Shown: positions 1 through 10,574, counted from the stretch's first letter. The stretch: 64,000 nucleotides of DNA from Schizochytrium sp. CCTCC M209059 (GCA_000818945.1 KN805377.1:627991-691990), one strand, 5' to 3'. Numbers and translations are program-made. Notes: generated from the sequence alone by a model not told the origin.

Positions 1-1772
1 ATTTCGTGAAAGACGCAAGAGTCACACTCGTGGTTCCCAATGAGATTCCCTTTGTTATTGACTCATCTGAGACCTTTGCCAAGATGATTTTTGGGAAAAG
101 AGTGGCGAATGCCATATGGAAACTCTTTCACGGCTTTAGTTTCCTCTTCATCATGCTGGTAACCTTTAGTGTTCTTGCGCCGGGCATCGTTATTGACCTT
201 CACTATAAGACACACATTTCGCTGGTGGGCATTCTCAACCTTGTAGCGCAAATTGCTTTGGTCTTATACATGAATCCAAAGCTATTTGTCCACGCAATCT
301 CGCAATTCGAATTGCAATATTCATCGGCGAACGTATTTGGTGCAATTGTTACCGCAATGTGCATGTTCAAGGATTGGCACGTCAAGCTTGGACTGCTCAG
401 TGGTTCTGTCGTTCTTCTCAACTTGGCTTTCTCGGACGCCTGGCCATCTCGCTTGCGGAGACGGACGAGTCGGGTTTTCGGGCCTCTCATGCTCATCTAT
501 TCAACGGCAGTCCTTTCGTCCTTTTATGTAGGGTGGGCGCGACCAGATCGAACATCAGTAGTCTTTCTCGGCGTGCATATCGACCTCGTTGCTCGATTCA
601 GTGGTTTCGCAATAATTACAATCTTACTGCAGTGCAAAGGACTGTACGTTGCCTTTTTTCGCCATCCAGATCGACTTCCCATATTTTGGTTCAATTTGCG
701 AGTGCGTCACAATGCCAAACAAAACGGACTTCAGAACCTGCTGGGCTTGAATTCAGTGTTGACGCGACGCGACGGGCTCTCTCAGGAGCTACGGCGCGCA
801 AAGACAAAGAGACTCAGCTCAGTCGCCAGAGTTTATGCCGCGGGAGACACGAGTGCTTTTGGAGAAGGGATCGTCGCGCTGGATCGCGTCGCAAAGGTTG
901 GAGTCCGCGTGCTCTTGGAGCACGAAGAAGCAGGGGGTCAGAAACGCAACGTCACGACGCGAATCGTCTATGCGGAGGGTCTTCCCTTTGTTGTCGACGC
1001 GCGCGACACCATCGGGAAACGTTGGTTCGGAACAACGTTCGCGGGCTATTGTTCCTATTGGGTTCGAAACAGAGCTCTGGCCGTGAGCACAGTCCTTGCT
1101 TTCACGATCGGAGAGATTACAGCGGTTCTTTGCAGTTTTGAGCGCTTCACCTATCTTGGAATCATACCACTTTGCACGCTTATTCCTGTTGGTGCAATCT
1201 GGTTTTTCCTCTACAACGTCACGCTCATGCACAGATTGCTGCGCACATGGAGCGTCATTTATTTCATCTCTGTTCTGTGGATAGGAACAGCTGCTTGGGT
1301 CGTTGTGTTGTCAAATAATCTTTCGCGAATAGGTGTGATTGCTATGGCGATCACGGAGTCCTTTGCGAGCTGTATGGACGCTTTCCCAAGCAAACTTCTG
1401 CATGGTTATCTCCGTGCCATTATTACCATACCTGTATTATTGTTCAACATCGGCGCCTTCTGGGGACTCTTTTTTGGCGTTTACGACATGGTGAACTATT
1501 CACTCTCTTTACCGGACATCTTCCCAGGCTTTCAGCTCAGCTACGTTGATGTCGTTCTGTCTTCTCTCTTTTCAACCACGATTTATTGTTTTCGGAACGT
1601 AATCGCCTGCATTCGTCGACCAAATTGTTTTGTCAACCTCGTCATGCCGGCAAGAGCATCGCGCGCCTCTGCTACTCTTGCAAACGCTGTAATTCGTGTT
1701 TTTGGAGACGCCGTTGAGGCATCCATAAGCCCCCGAGATATGAGTAATGAAGGCGATTCGGTCGCAAGATAG
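1..1772 (+). CDS. Polytopic membrane protein with two internal repeats, 5' partial
   Basis: The frame is open to the left edge of the window. The first possible start (GTG at 6) is not a credible eukaryotic start, so the true beginning lies outside; about 588 residues are visible. The protein has roughly a dozen hydrophobic segments and falls into two homologous halves, about residues 5-235 and 315-555. Each half starts with a short pattern (V-x5-PFV-D---T--K--FG), runs through about six predicted helices, carries a mid-repeat motif DAWPSRL (first half) or DAFPSKL (second half), and ends with a helix followed by a basic R-P/R-H-P stretch. A basic cytoplasmic-looking linker of about 70 residues joins them. 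The duplication is direct observation; a transporter or channel role would be inference only. I do not recognise the family. Confidence 0.75.
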   Translation, partial: FVKDARVTLVVPNEIPFVIDSSETFAKMIFGKRVANAIWKLFHGFSFLFIMLVTFSVLAPGIVIDLHYKTHISLVGILNLVAQIALVLYMNPKLFVHAISQFELQYSSANVFGAIVTAMCMFKDWHVKLGLLSGSVVLLNLAFSDAWPSRLRRRTSRVFGPLMLIYSTAVLSSFYVGWARPDRTSVVFLGVHIDLVARFSGFAIITILLQCKGLYVAFFRHPDRLPIFWFNLRVRHNAKQNGLQNLLGLNSVLTRRDGLSQELRRAKTKRLSSVARVYAAGDTSAFGEGIVALDRVAKVGVRVLLEHEEAGGQKRNVTTRIVYAEGLPFVVDARDTIGKRWFGTTFAGYCSYWVRNRALAVSTVLAFTIGEITAVLCSFERFTYLGIIPLCTLIPVGAIWFFLYNVTLMHRLLRTWSVIYFISVLWIGTAAWVVVLSNNLSRIGVIAMAITESFASCMDAFPSKLLHGYLRAIITIPVLLFNIGAFWGLFFGVYDMVNYSLSLPDIFPGFQLSYVDVVLSSLFSTTIYCFRNVIACIRRPNCFVNLVMPARASRASATLANAVIRVFGDAVEASISPRDMSNEGDSVAR

Positions 1773-2314
1773 TTGACTTCATGGTTTTCTCGTCGAAAAA
1801 AGCGCTAAAAGGTGGTTGCTATATTACTTTTTGTGAAGCGCCGGATGGAAATTCTGTTTCGCGAGGCGAACGAATTTCTCTTTCAAACGCTTTTACGAAC
1901 CAATTGACCGAGCTTTCAGTATCTCAGAAAGTGTTGCTGTTCAATTCGCATACCGCTTACTCTTTCATTCTTAGCAGCACTGCGCGTGCCTAAAGTATTA
2001 CCTGTTTACACGGAGGACTCCCTCATCATCAGTGATGCTGTTGGCTGCAAGTATGCTCATCTGAAGCGTTTGCTGCCGACATTCTACAAACCTTCTGTGC
2101 GCGGGCGCGCGCGTTCTTTTGATGCCCTTTCTTCTCGATGCTGAGCTCGTAACAAACTTTCTGTCCAAATTGGCAAGGGGTGGCGACAAGGGAATAAATT
2201 TGGCCAAGATGCGCCGCTACATGCAGCCAAAATAGGCATCCATGACGAGTGGACAACGGAGATGATCATTCTTTTAGGGAAGGAGGGAGTATTCAGTTCA
2301 ATCGCAGAATGTGG
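1773..2314. other. Intergenic, convergent 3' ends
   Basis: The stretch lies between the 3' ends of the membrane protein (+) and the SGNH hydrolase (-), so it should hold both 3' UTRs. I see no conserved coding signal in any frame, no RNA gene and no strong repeat. Confidence 0.5.
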
Positions 2315-4363
2315 TCAGCGATGGATGATGGTCAAACGTTCTGGTTTGCGAGTCTGCCGTGGAAGTTCAGGTTGCATCGCAGCCCATACGAGGTCTGCGA
2401 GAGCTGCGTGACCCTTTGCTGTAGGATGCACGCCATCGACTGATCCTTTCATGACAGCTTGAGACGGCACGACGACTACGACGTCGTGGTGACGTCGAAG
2501 CTTAGCAAAGGCCTTTGGCAAAGCCTCGGAAATGCGCACAGACTCTTCATCAAAGCCAAGCTGCTTCGACACCGGAGTAAGTCGAACGGGTGGGGGCGCG
2601 ATGAATAAGATTTTGAGGTTGCTACGGTTATTTTGTGCGCGTCAGCAAAACTACTTTTTTCCTTGTACACATTGTTGTCTTCCTTATCTTTTCCCATTCC
2701 TTTTCTTTCCTTTCCTTTCCTTCACCCATTCCGTTTCTTTCCGTTCCTTATCAAATCTACCGAAACAAAACACAAACAAGACTTACCCTTCGTGACAATG
2801 GCCTTCGTACATGTGACGCGCCTTGACAATGTACCGTTCGCAGTTACTCGCGATGGTCTGAGCGGTGAACTCGAATCCTTCTTCTGGTTCGCGCACATTC
2901 GCCTTGAGACCTTTGCTCCCGGAAGACGCAGCCTTGACGCCTTTGTCCTCGTCACTGCTATCACTCTCTTCGTCTTTGGCAGCGTCATCATCTTGATCGC
3001 GATGATCCTTACCGACTGACTCTGTCTTAGCCCCTCGTCCTCTGCGTTGCCTTGGCTGAGATCTAGAATGATCACTCATTGCATCAGATTCCGTTTTTAA
3101 TCCCTCTTTTAACATTGACGAAGACGCAATACGCGCATCGGCCTCGCTGATTGTTGCAGTTACGTCCGTGCCTTTGCCCACATGGCCATTTCCGTCTGCG
3201 CTTGCGGAAGCGGTCCTACCGCCTGAAGTTTCCGCAATTTGGGGAGATTTCTGATTTTGAACCTCGGTATCAGACTCTGCGCTAAATTCTGATTCGGAGT
3301 CCGATGAGTCAGACCCAGAGGCGGGATCGGATGCCGGCTTGTTCGTATCCTCTTCGGCGTGGAGGCCAAGCTCGGCGCGCTCACGAGCATACGCACGAAC
3401 GCGAGCTTTGAGATCGTGCGTGCCAAGCATGATCATTAGCCACTTTGGCGAGTGACTAGAGAACGTGGAGCCAAAGTGTCTTATCCCGTTGAAGTCCTCA
3501 GCTTTCGTTCCCACATTCCAGCCAAGATCATGCTCCGGATTGTCATTGTAAATTGTCGTGCGCTCCGGAAAATTCGATTGCACAAGTGCGAGACCTTTTT
3601 CCCACAGGCGCGGGCGAAGCAACTCACACCACGGCATTGCAAAGCGCTCAAACCGGTCATGTTGAAAAGCCCACGTGAGCGAGTCGCCATAGACAAGTGC
3701 TTCGCCTACAGTGTCACCTTTGTAACGCGGTCGTGTTCTGCGCCAAGGCTGGCGTCGCAGTGCAGCACTTGGATCATCGTAAACGACCTCATAAACTTCG
3801 CCTCGTCGCGTCTTTCCGGGCACCGAAGAAGATCCTACGCTGCTGGAACGAGCAGCCAAGCTCCGCCGTTTCCTACTCATCGCATCAGCAGCGCTACTCG
3901 CATCCCCTGCAGACATTGCAGACAACGAAGAGGACGCGCTTGGTCCTCCCTTGCGCAAACGACGTTTCCTTCCAGTCGATGAAGATGGACTGGGAGAGCA
4001 TGATGACGCCCTATGCTTGTTGCTCTGCGCCGTAGATTGCCTGCCACGAGTTTTTATCTGCTTCCGAGAAAGATTGTTTTCCTCCATTTCTTCATTGTCG
4101 TCGCCGTCGTCGTCATCGTCGTCAGATTTCATTTCGTCGTCGCTTGTAACGTCCTCGTCCTTGGCAGCCTTGGCAACGCTAGTGTTGCGCTTGGCCTCCG
4201 TATTGCCTTGGGCAGAGGTTTCTTTGACAGCTTGCAGAATCTCAGACTCGTCGCTGCTGCTCTCTTCCGCGTCCCTCAAGTTGCTCGCTTCGCACTTGGC
4301 CCTTCGTGCAAGGCTCTGTCGTCGAGACGTGGCCATGACACTGACAGCCCAGTCTTTTTGCAA
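2315..4363 (-). CDS. SGNH/GDSL hydrolase-like protein, two exons
   Basis: Exons are 4363-2787 and 2621-2315, about 627 residues. The intron 2786-2622 starts GTAAGT and ends with AG after TAACCGT; splicing joins the reading as HEG-NLKILFIAPPP, which restores a typical SGNH core strand. Block I is GDSLTW near residue 225, with the Ser nucleophile. Block V is DGVHPTAKGH near 587, with the Asp/His pair. Block III, usually G-x-N-D, reads GTHD near 313, so the oxyanion-hole Asn is replaced by His. The N-terminal about 200 residues are acidic then basic low complexity, and an acidic Ser/Asp/Glu-rich insert of about 160 residues splits the hydrolase fold after block III. The blocks fit the arylesterase-like branch. 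Substrate is unknown. A second in-frame Met ten residues downstream (MATSRRQ) could be the real start. Confidence 0.82.
2622..2786 (-). other. Intron of the SGNH hydrolase gene
   Basis: Donor GTAAGT, acceptor TAG preceded by a TAAC branch-like motif. On the coding strand the interior is purine-rich (GGAAA repeats) rather than pyrimidine-rich. The join keeps frame and recreates a conserved hydrolase strand. Confidence 0.8.
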
Positions 4364-5222
4364 CTTGCACGCACGGATTTTACTCTTGGGCTGTACGCAG
4401 CCGCGCGTCGACCCGGAGTCGTGCGGCAGCTCGGCGTTGCACCAGACTGCCTAGCGCTAGAGCGCAGCGCAGCGCAGCGCAGCGCAGCGCAGCGCGCGGC
4501 GATGTCGATAGGATTTTTTCGCGCAGCTAACGGAGGTCGTTAGGGGTATGACTTGGGTCAAAAAAGGTTGGAAAAAATTAACCAGGCCGACGCTGCCGCT
4601 CGTTGTGTGCTTGAATTCTGGGACAGCGCCGTCCTCTTGAAGGCTATGCACGGCATAATACTACAGCTGTTCTCCGCAGATGAGACCACTGTACTAGAGA
4701 ATAATGAATCGCAGCTCTGTGGCATTTTTGCCGCAGTAATTCTTGTAGACAGGCCCAATGAAAAAAGGGATGTGAATTGTCGGGCATACACGCCCGAAGA
4801 TGAATAGAGCATCGTATAGCACATCATCCTGCTTGCAAGAAGCCTTGGCGCATACCACTTATTGTTTGCAAGCTTGATTCAATTCTCAGTAGGCTTCAAG
4901 TCTATACATAGAGTCCTACGAAAGGTGTATTTCGGAATTTCGGCACAATATCAGCTTCTTATTAATCCGATAAGGTCAGTATATGAATTAGTAAATTTAC
5001 CGTTTAACCGACAATGACTCTTAAACTAACCCTATATTTTCAATTAGGTATCCGGTGACCGGTAGGAAAGGAAGGCTTAAAGTCGAGTCGGAGTTCATCT
5101 AACTTCGGTCGCGCCACGCTCAAAGAGGTTCGTCTGCCCTTGCCCAGCGAGGCGCCGCAGGTTCTCACAGCACCGAAAGCTATCTTGACCTTTGCCTGTG
5201 CCATTCGCCCGCGTTGACCGCG
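4364..5222. other. Divergent intergenic region
   Basis: It separates the start of the SGNH hydrolase (-) from the start of the EF-hand protein (+). It holds a 7-copy pentanucleotide microsatellite about 100 bases from the hydrolase start and an AT-richer middle (about 4860-5050). Short open frames of 84-95 codons overlap on both strands and none looks like a protein family. Confidence 0.5.
4461..4495. repeat. (AGCGC)7 pentanucleotide microsatellite
   Basis: Seven perfect copies, lying about 100 bases upstream of the hydrolase start codon at 4363. Confidence 0.95.
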
Positions 5223-8200
5223 ATGCAGCCGCAGCGACCACGAAGTGCCAAGCCACACTCGCGGCGCAAGAGACCTTGCACAGCACCAAGCAAACGAAGC
5301 AGTAGTAGCGCAGTGGAAGAAGGACATGCTGCGACGCGCTCAAGAGCTGCCCGGCATGGGGAGGCGATGCAGCCATGGTGGATGGCAGGGAATAGCAATG
5401 CTGATGAAGACAATGTTGACGGCGAGGGGGCCTTTGACAAGAAGGCGAACGAGGCCATGGACGGGATTGTGCGGTGGGAAAGCGACGAAATTCTTCCGCT
5501 CCAGCCCTTTATTGGCGTAGTTATTCGCGAAGCTCCACAAGCCGCAACCTGTGCCGTGGATATCCCGCAAAAGAAAGCGCGCTCGCCAAAACGATCACGA
5601 TCTCGGCCGGCATCGGCCTGCGTCCCCAAAGAAAAAAGTGTCCTGTCGCATCAAATGCAGTACGCAAAGTTTACGGAGCCCCCCCTTCGCTTTGCACCGA
5701 CACACGAAGAACGCGCACCTATTTTGCAGCGCCGACCCCACAATCACACCGAAAAGAAACTCGAAAAGGTAGCAGCAAAGAACCAAAATCCTGATCTACC
5801 ATCTACAGAGGATCGTGTCGAACAAAGTCGGCCAGGGCGACCGCACGAGCAGTCAGAGGGAACGATCGCATTTCCATTTTCTGCCAAGCTAGGAAAAAGC
5901 TTTTGCAAAGTGCGCGAAATGCGCCAAAACATTGCTTTGCACTCGGCCGTGCTCGCGTTCAAGCACCAGATTGAGCACCCGAAAGCAAAACTTTCGCACG
6001 AACTCAAGCGTGATCGTCTGCGAACGCTCGAGCAACAAAGCCTTGCTGATCGAACGCGAGTTTTGGCATCCTACGTTGCAAAGGATTCCGGTCCAGAATC
6101 CGAGCAAGGCCCAGAACCTGAGACCAGCGGGTCTGCGCACGACACGGACCGAAACTCCTTCGCCTTTGGCTGGGACGCTATTTCGAATCCGGACTATATG
6201 CGAGGAAATGATCACTCGGCAGTGATCTGGGATAATGTTGCCAAGCACCTGGACATTTCCATTCTCTTGCAAGAGGTCTACAACGCAAAGCCAGAAATGC
6301 TGCCTTCAGTGTCTTCAACGCACAAAGCCTTCTCTTTACTCAAGACAGTCACGGAGCTCGTCGAGGACGATCTTGTGGCGAGCGCACTTACTGCCGTCGG
6401 TCAGGTGCTGACGTCCGCCGCCTTCTGTCCGAGGTCAACATCAGGTTGCTGCAGCGAGCAGACGAGCGAAGAGCTAAACCCTGGTCATGCCAAATCCTCC
6501 TTTTACTTTGAATCGCAAGAAAAGCTGGTGAGCGAGAATGCAGAGATGCGAGAACGGCTAGGCGTTTTGGAAGCCGAGATTCGCCAGCAAAATTATCTCA
6601 TCGAAGAGCTACAGAAATCTTCTAACAGAAATGTCGAGCAAGAACGACACGATGAAGAGGCAAAGCGAAAGAATTCGCCGGGGCCCTCGCGCGCCACAGT
6701 CGCGGTAGAGGCACTGCAGCATACTCTCGCGCGTGTCGCGCCGCACGCTCGCGACCGCACGGACGTTGTCTTGGAGCTCTATCGCACTGGTTCTGTTCCG
6801 GTGGACGAGCTGACCATTGCCGGTCTGTTTGGTCTTTTAGAGGAAGACGCCGTGCCGGACGCCTTGCGACTCGTTCTTCAGGAATGCATCTCGAAAGAGA
6901 GCGCAGTTGAAGCAGTATGTTGCACGCTTCAGCGCGAGGACGCTGTTGCCGTCGCGCAGCGCGCCATGGAAAAGGACCCGGGTGTGGAACGTATTTTCTG
7001 CTTGCAGGCACGTTCGCTGACGCGGCTGATTTCCTTTTGGGAATTGCACTGGGGTAAATTTTGCGATGTTTTGTGGTTCTCGCCTGAATTGCTGCGTACG
7101 ATGGTGGTCAGCAGACCGGAGGTGGCAGGCAAGTTTCTAAAAGTGTATTGCCAATGGCTTGCACAAGGCAATGGGGCCAAGGTCATGTTTGAGCGACACC
7201 GTTCGGTGATGGAGGAAATCTTGAATCAGGTCGTGGACTTCGGGCCAAGTTTCCTCGAGGCAACGCTCGTTCGCAATCGACAAACGCTGCGAGACATATT
7301 GGAGTCAAAGTCTGCTGGAGAAGATCTTCTGGAGACCTTGGCGGATTCAAGTCCACATATCGTGGGCACGATTCTCGACTTTAGTCAATCGACGCTGGGG
7401 GACTCACTTACGCAACGTGCCGACCTTCTTGGCCAAGTCACGGCGCAAAACGCGGCGTGGCTTTTGGCGTTTCTGCGAAAAAACCAAGAGGTCGTCTCGC
7501 GCACGCTGTGCACGGATGTGGGCCTCTTGCCTGGTCTCATCGCGAGCTCGCCCATGTTAATGGACGCCTTGGTGCGAAATAGCACGGAGGAGCTCGGTTT
7601 TCACGTGGCTGGGCATGCGGAGGCGATTGTGGCTGCGCTGGCGCAAGCTCCGTGCGAGACCTTGGAGAAAGACGTCCTTGCAGCTCATCCGAAGCTACTG
7701 CTGGGCGACAAGGCGCGATTGGAGCGTCTTGGACTTCGAAATCTAGCAGCATACCACAGCTCGTGCGTTGCGCAAGCATCGCAAACGGACCCCGTCTCCT
7801 CGGCGCAGATCTCGGGCCACGGACAGGCACGATCACTCGTTGAGATTGTTGGCAAGCGCAAGGCACGGTCCGACGGATGGACGCTTGACGAGCTCGAAAG
7901 CACGATTGCGCAAGTTTACCAAGAGAAGATTGATGCTGATGCAATTGATGACCGGGCTGGCCACGCTCGCGAGCCCTTGTCAGAAGTCGTGTACGACCAT
8001 TTTCTGAGCAAGGAAGATGACGTCGCTGCAACCAAACGTGCGCTCGCGGCATTTACGGTGGCACTCCGTTCAATGGCAGACACTTCGACAACGGTACGAT
8101 GGTTTGGCGTACTCGTAGGCGCCATTGACGCGGAGAGGTATTCGACACAAGCGGAAAGTTTTTTTCTATCGCTTGTGCGAGCTCTTGTGCCCTATAAGGA

Positions 8201-9098
8201 TGTTGGTGAGTGCATTGATTCTTCCGAGGGCCAGACGCTACTACCGTTTTTGCAGGTTCTAAATGCTGTGATGGGTATCGCGTCAATGTACTGGTACGAG
8301 ATCTCGGATCGCGAGGCTCTCATGGACCGGCTGGGCGAGCTGCAGCAGTACGAAGTTGCCAACAGCGATTTGTTGGGCGAGCTGGAGTCTAATAGGCTGT
8401 GGGCAAAGTACACAGAAGAGGATTTGCAGAGCGCGAGGTCGGGAATGTCTCTCATGCACGCATCGACTACGGATTCGTCCTCCACAGAAGCTGTCGAGGA
8501 TGCGAGCGGAATTCCAAAGGATGAAGCAAGAGAGGAGGAAGAAGGGGCAGGAATGGAAATGGAGGTTGCAGAGGACGCGCAGCGAGGGTCGTTGACGATG
8601 AAGAGCATTGTGCAGACTCGTATCATGTCCCAGAGCAATCAGCTGGCTTCCAATATCTTTTCAATGATGCGTGGCCGACGGCATTCAAGCGCGCGCCAAT
8701 TGGCGGCACAGGAGCAGGCCGCCAATCCTATGGGAAAGAAAGAAACCTTGTGCGTGTCTCTGCATGATGTGCTGGATGTGGTCATGCGCGCGTGGTATGC
8801 CATGGAGAAGAGTGAATATGATACGCTGTGCGAGATTTTCAAGTCTGGAGACGCCAACGGTGATGGTATCCTGGACATGAATGAGTGGGAGCTCTTGGTG
8901 TTGGTGGTAGATCCGCAAGCAGACCCACGCACGGTTCGACGCATGTTCAAGATGACCGGTGAGGAAAACGAAGACGGAGAACACATTATTACGCCGAGCG
9001 AATTTGTGCAGGTGATGCGGGCTCACAAATACACGGGGCCGGCACTGGCGCATTTACGGTCGAAGATTCTCGCTTCGCGATCAGGCAAGGGAGATTAA
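5223..9098 (+). CDS. Large coiled-coil/helical protein with C-terminal EF-hand
   Basis: A single open frame of about 1291 residues. ATG at 5223 is the first plausible start; the frame also opens at a TTG nine bases earlier. The N-terminal 170 residues are basic and disordered, with RPRSAK- and RPASA-type motifs. A short coiled coil lies near residues 435-470 (ERLGVLEAEIRQQNYLIEEL). The middle (about 490-1100) is leucine-rich and helical with no family I can name. Near residue 1209 there is a canonical EF-hand loop, DANGDGILDMNE, with all Ca2+ ligand positions filled. A second EF-like helix-loop-helix follows, its loop lengthened and lacking a clean ligand pattern. The paired hands suggest Ca2+ sensing by a cytoskeletal or scaffold protein, but that is inference. 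Confidence 0.8.
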   Translation: MQPQRPRSAKPHSRRKRPCTAPSKRSSSSAVEEGHAATRSRAARHGEAMQPWWMAGNSNADEDNVDGEGAFDKKANEAMDGIVRWESDEILPLQPFIGVVIREAPQAATCAVDIPQKKARSPKRSRSRPASACVPKEKSVLSHQMQYAKFTEPPLRFAPTHEERAPILQRRPHNHTEKKLEKVAAKNQNPDLPSTEDRVEQSRPGRPHEQSEGTIAFPFSAKLGKSFCKVREMRQNIALHSAVLAFKHQIEHPKAKLSHELKRDRLRTLEQQSLADRTRVLASYVAKDSGPESEQGPEPETSGSAHDTDRNSFAFGWDAISNPDYMRGNDHSAVIWDNVAKHLDISILLQEVYNAKPEMLPSVSSTHKAFSLLKTVTELVEDDLVASALTAVGQVLTSAAFCPRSTSGCCSEQTSEELNPGHAKSSFYFESQEKLVSENAEMRERLGVLEAEIRQQNYLIEELQKSSNRNVEQERHDEEAKRKNSPGPSRATVAVEALQHTLARVAPHARDRTDVVLELYRTGSVPVDELTIAGLFGLLEEDAVPDALRLVLQECISKESAVEAVCCTLQREDAVAVAQRAMEKDPGVERIFCLQARSLTRLISFWELHWGKFCDVLWFSPELLRTMVVSRPEVAGKFLKVYCQWLAQGNGAKVMFERHRSVMEEILNQVVDFGPSFLEATLVRNRQTLRDILESKSAGEDLLETLADSSPHIVGTILDFSQSTLGDSLTQRADLLGQVTAQNAAWLLAFLRKNQEVVSRTLCTDVGLLPGLIASSPMLMDALVRNSTEELGFHVAGHAEAIVAALAQAPCETLEKDVLAAHPKLLLGDKARLERLGLRNLAAYHSSCVAQASQTDPVSSAQISGHGQARSLVEIVGKRKARSDGWTLDELESTIAQVYQEKIDADAIDDRAGHAREPLSEVVYDHFLSKEDDVAATKRALAAFTVALRSMADTSTTVRWFGVLVGAIDAERYSTQAESFFLSLVRALVPYKDVGECIDSSEGQTLLPFLQVLNAVMGIASMYWYEISDREALMDRLGELQQYEVANSDLLGELESNRLWAKYTEEDLQSARSGMSLMHASTTDSSSTEAVEDASGIPKDEAREEEEGAGMEMEVAEDAQRGSLTMKSIVQTRIMSQSNQLASNIFSMMRGRRHSSARQLAAQEQAANPMGKKETLCVSLHDVLDVVMRAWYAMEKSEYDTLCEIFKSGDANGDGILDMNEWELLVLVVDPQADPRTVRRMFKMTGEENEDGEHIITPSEFVQVMRAHKYTGPALAHLRSKILASRSGKGD

Positions 9099-9458
9099 GG
9101 TTTAACTTTCGTTGACCCAGGGCCAACAGATGGAATGCGAGAAAAGGAAGAAGAGCCGCTATGCAGCGATTTCTTTCGATATTTTCGTATTTGGGAAATG
9201 CGGAAAAAATCGTGGGTCTTCATCGCAAAAGACAAAGATGTGAGTGAGTGAGAGAGTGGGGGTAAAAATGTGGAAATATTTGTACTATCTAGGATCTACC
9301 ATTGCCTCTCCAGCGCTCGTTGTTTGTTTTTATCTTGTTGTTGTTATTATTAATGTCAGACGATATGAGCGAACGTGCCTTGGATGAAGACGAGAAGATA
9401 CTCTACTCCCAGGCAATTTGGAGACATGTAGCCTAGGAATTTGGAGGATGCGCAAAAA
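9099..9458. other. Convergent intergenic region
   Basis: It lies between the 3' ends of the EF-hand gene and the lipin-like gene. It contains a short GTGAGTGAGTGAGAGAGTG tract near 9240 and T-rich DNA near 9325-9350. No gene seen. Confidence 0.5.
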
Positions 9459-10574
9459 TCACGCATAAAAATAAATAGACTGGCCGACGACATGATTGTA
9501 GCCGAAGCAGGCCTTTGTGGCAATTTTTGGGAAAGCGAGGTCGACTACCTCGTTTTGAAGGGGGGTCCGGCCGCATCCGCTCGCCCATCCTGAGGAAGAC
9601 TCAAAGTCAGGAGCATATGTGCGTGATCGAGGGGCATCAAGAGACTTGGGATCTACGCTGGCAACGTCATCGGTGAAGAGAGCCACGAAGGGGTTGCGAC
9701 CAAAGGCCCGGCAGAGCTCGCGTAACGTCTCGGCATTAAAGCGCTGGCATTCAGAGCGGGGGCCCACAGGGTCGAGGGCAGCCCTATGGCCCGCGCGATT
9801 GCCATGGAGAAGCATAGGTCCCAGCGGAAGGTCGAGCTCCGTAAAGAGGAGTTCGCGCAGCTCTGTGGCTCTCTCTACGGAGAACCGCGCTGACACGAAG
9901 AGGAGGCCGTAAGCATTTTGCGCAATGCGCGCAAGCGTGCGGGCACAGAGCGAGGTTTGGGCCGAGACTACGGGCGCAATGGCGCCGCTTGCTTGTAGCT
10001 GGACGAAGACATCAAGGTTGACGACGACCATGCGGCTCGAGGAGGCCAGGACGTAGACTGCTGCGTCATCGATGGACTGCACTTGGCCATTCCCGCGGAC
10101 CCAGGTGTACGAGAGCTGGTTCCGTCCCGCACGGAGTGGAAGCTCGCGCAAAGCGGCACCGTGCAACCTCGTGGTCTGTCCGAAGTGGAGCGCAATTTCC
10201 GCTGCCTCAGGTCCCGGTGTGAGCAGCGCAGGTCCCTTGCGCGCGGCCGCAAATGAGGGCTTGCCATGTGCCACAGACACTCTTTGTTTGATGCACGTGC
10301 CATTGACTCGAATCTCTACGGCATCGCGCTCCTCCTCGTCGCCGACGACAACGTCCACACTCTCGTCATCGTCGTCGTCGCTGCCGGCGACGTCCCTGCC
10401 GAGGTGGGCCAGGAAAGGCGTCGCCTCGAGCGTTGCGGCCTCGGCCTCGGTCTCGGCCGCCTCGCGCTTGCCGTCGGCCCGGGTTCTGCCGCGCACCAGC
10501 ACCACGTCGCTTGCGCCCACGGCCTCCTGCTGCGCGAACAGCAGCCGCGCGAGCGCGGCCCACACGCCCGCCAT
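9459..10574 (-). CDS. Compact lipin-like protein (N-LIP plus LNS2), catalytic site lost
   Basis: 371 residues from ATG at 10574; in-frame sequence upstream has only non-ATG starts. The N-terminus matches N-LIP: an amphipathic first helix, then DVVLVRGR, TPFLAHLGR and VEIRVNG, in the lipin order. After a short GP-rich link comes LNS2 (C-LIP): LRAGRNQLSYTWV, then the strand that should hold DxDxT, then LLFVSAR and LPLGPMLLH, then a divergent end. Active lipins (PAH1/Ned1 family) dephosphorylate phosphatidate to diacylglycerol using DxDG(T/V). Here the strand reads NLDVF: the nucleophilic first Asp is Asn (codon 10017-10019) and the following G-T is gone. Lipins are usually 700-900 residues, so this form is reduced. 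It likely binds phosphatidate or a partner rather than catalysing. The open frame is intact, which argues against a pseudogene. Confidence 0.72.
   Translation of the reverse strand: MAGVWAALARLLFAQQEAVGASDVVLVRGRTRADGKREAAETEAEAATLEATPFLAHLGRDVAGSDDDDDESVDVVVGDEEERDAVEIRVNGTCIKQRVSVAHGKPSFAAARKGPALLTPGPEAAEIALHFGQTTRLHGAALRELPLRAGRNQLSYTWVRGNGQVQSIDDAAVYVLASSSRMVVVNLDVFVQLQASGAIAPVVSAQTSLCARTLARIAQNAYGLLFVSARFSVERATELRELLFTELDLPLGPMLLHGNRAGHRAALDPVGPRSECQRFNAETLRELCRAFGRNPFVALFTDDVASVDPKSLDAPRSRTYAPDFESSSGWASGCGRTPLQNEVVDLAFPKIATKACFGYNHVVGQSIYFYA

Noticed and set aside
4553..4807. 84-codon frame (+) between divergent genes
   Set aside because: An equally long frame lies antisense (4558-4827); no recognisable features in either.
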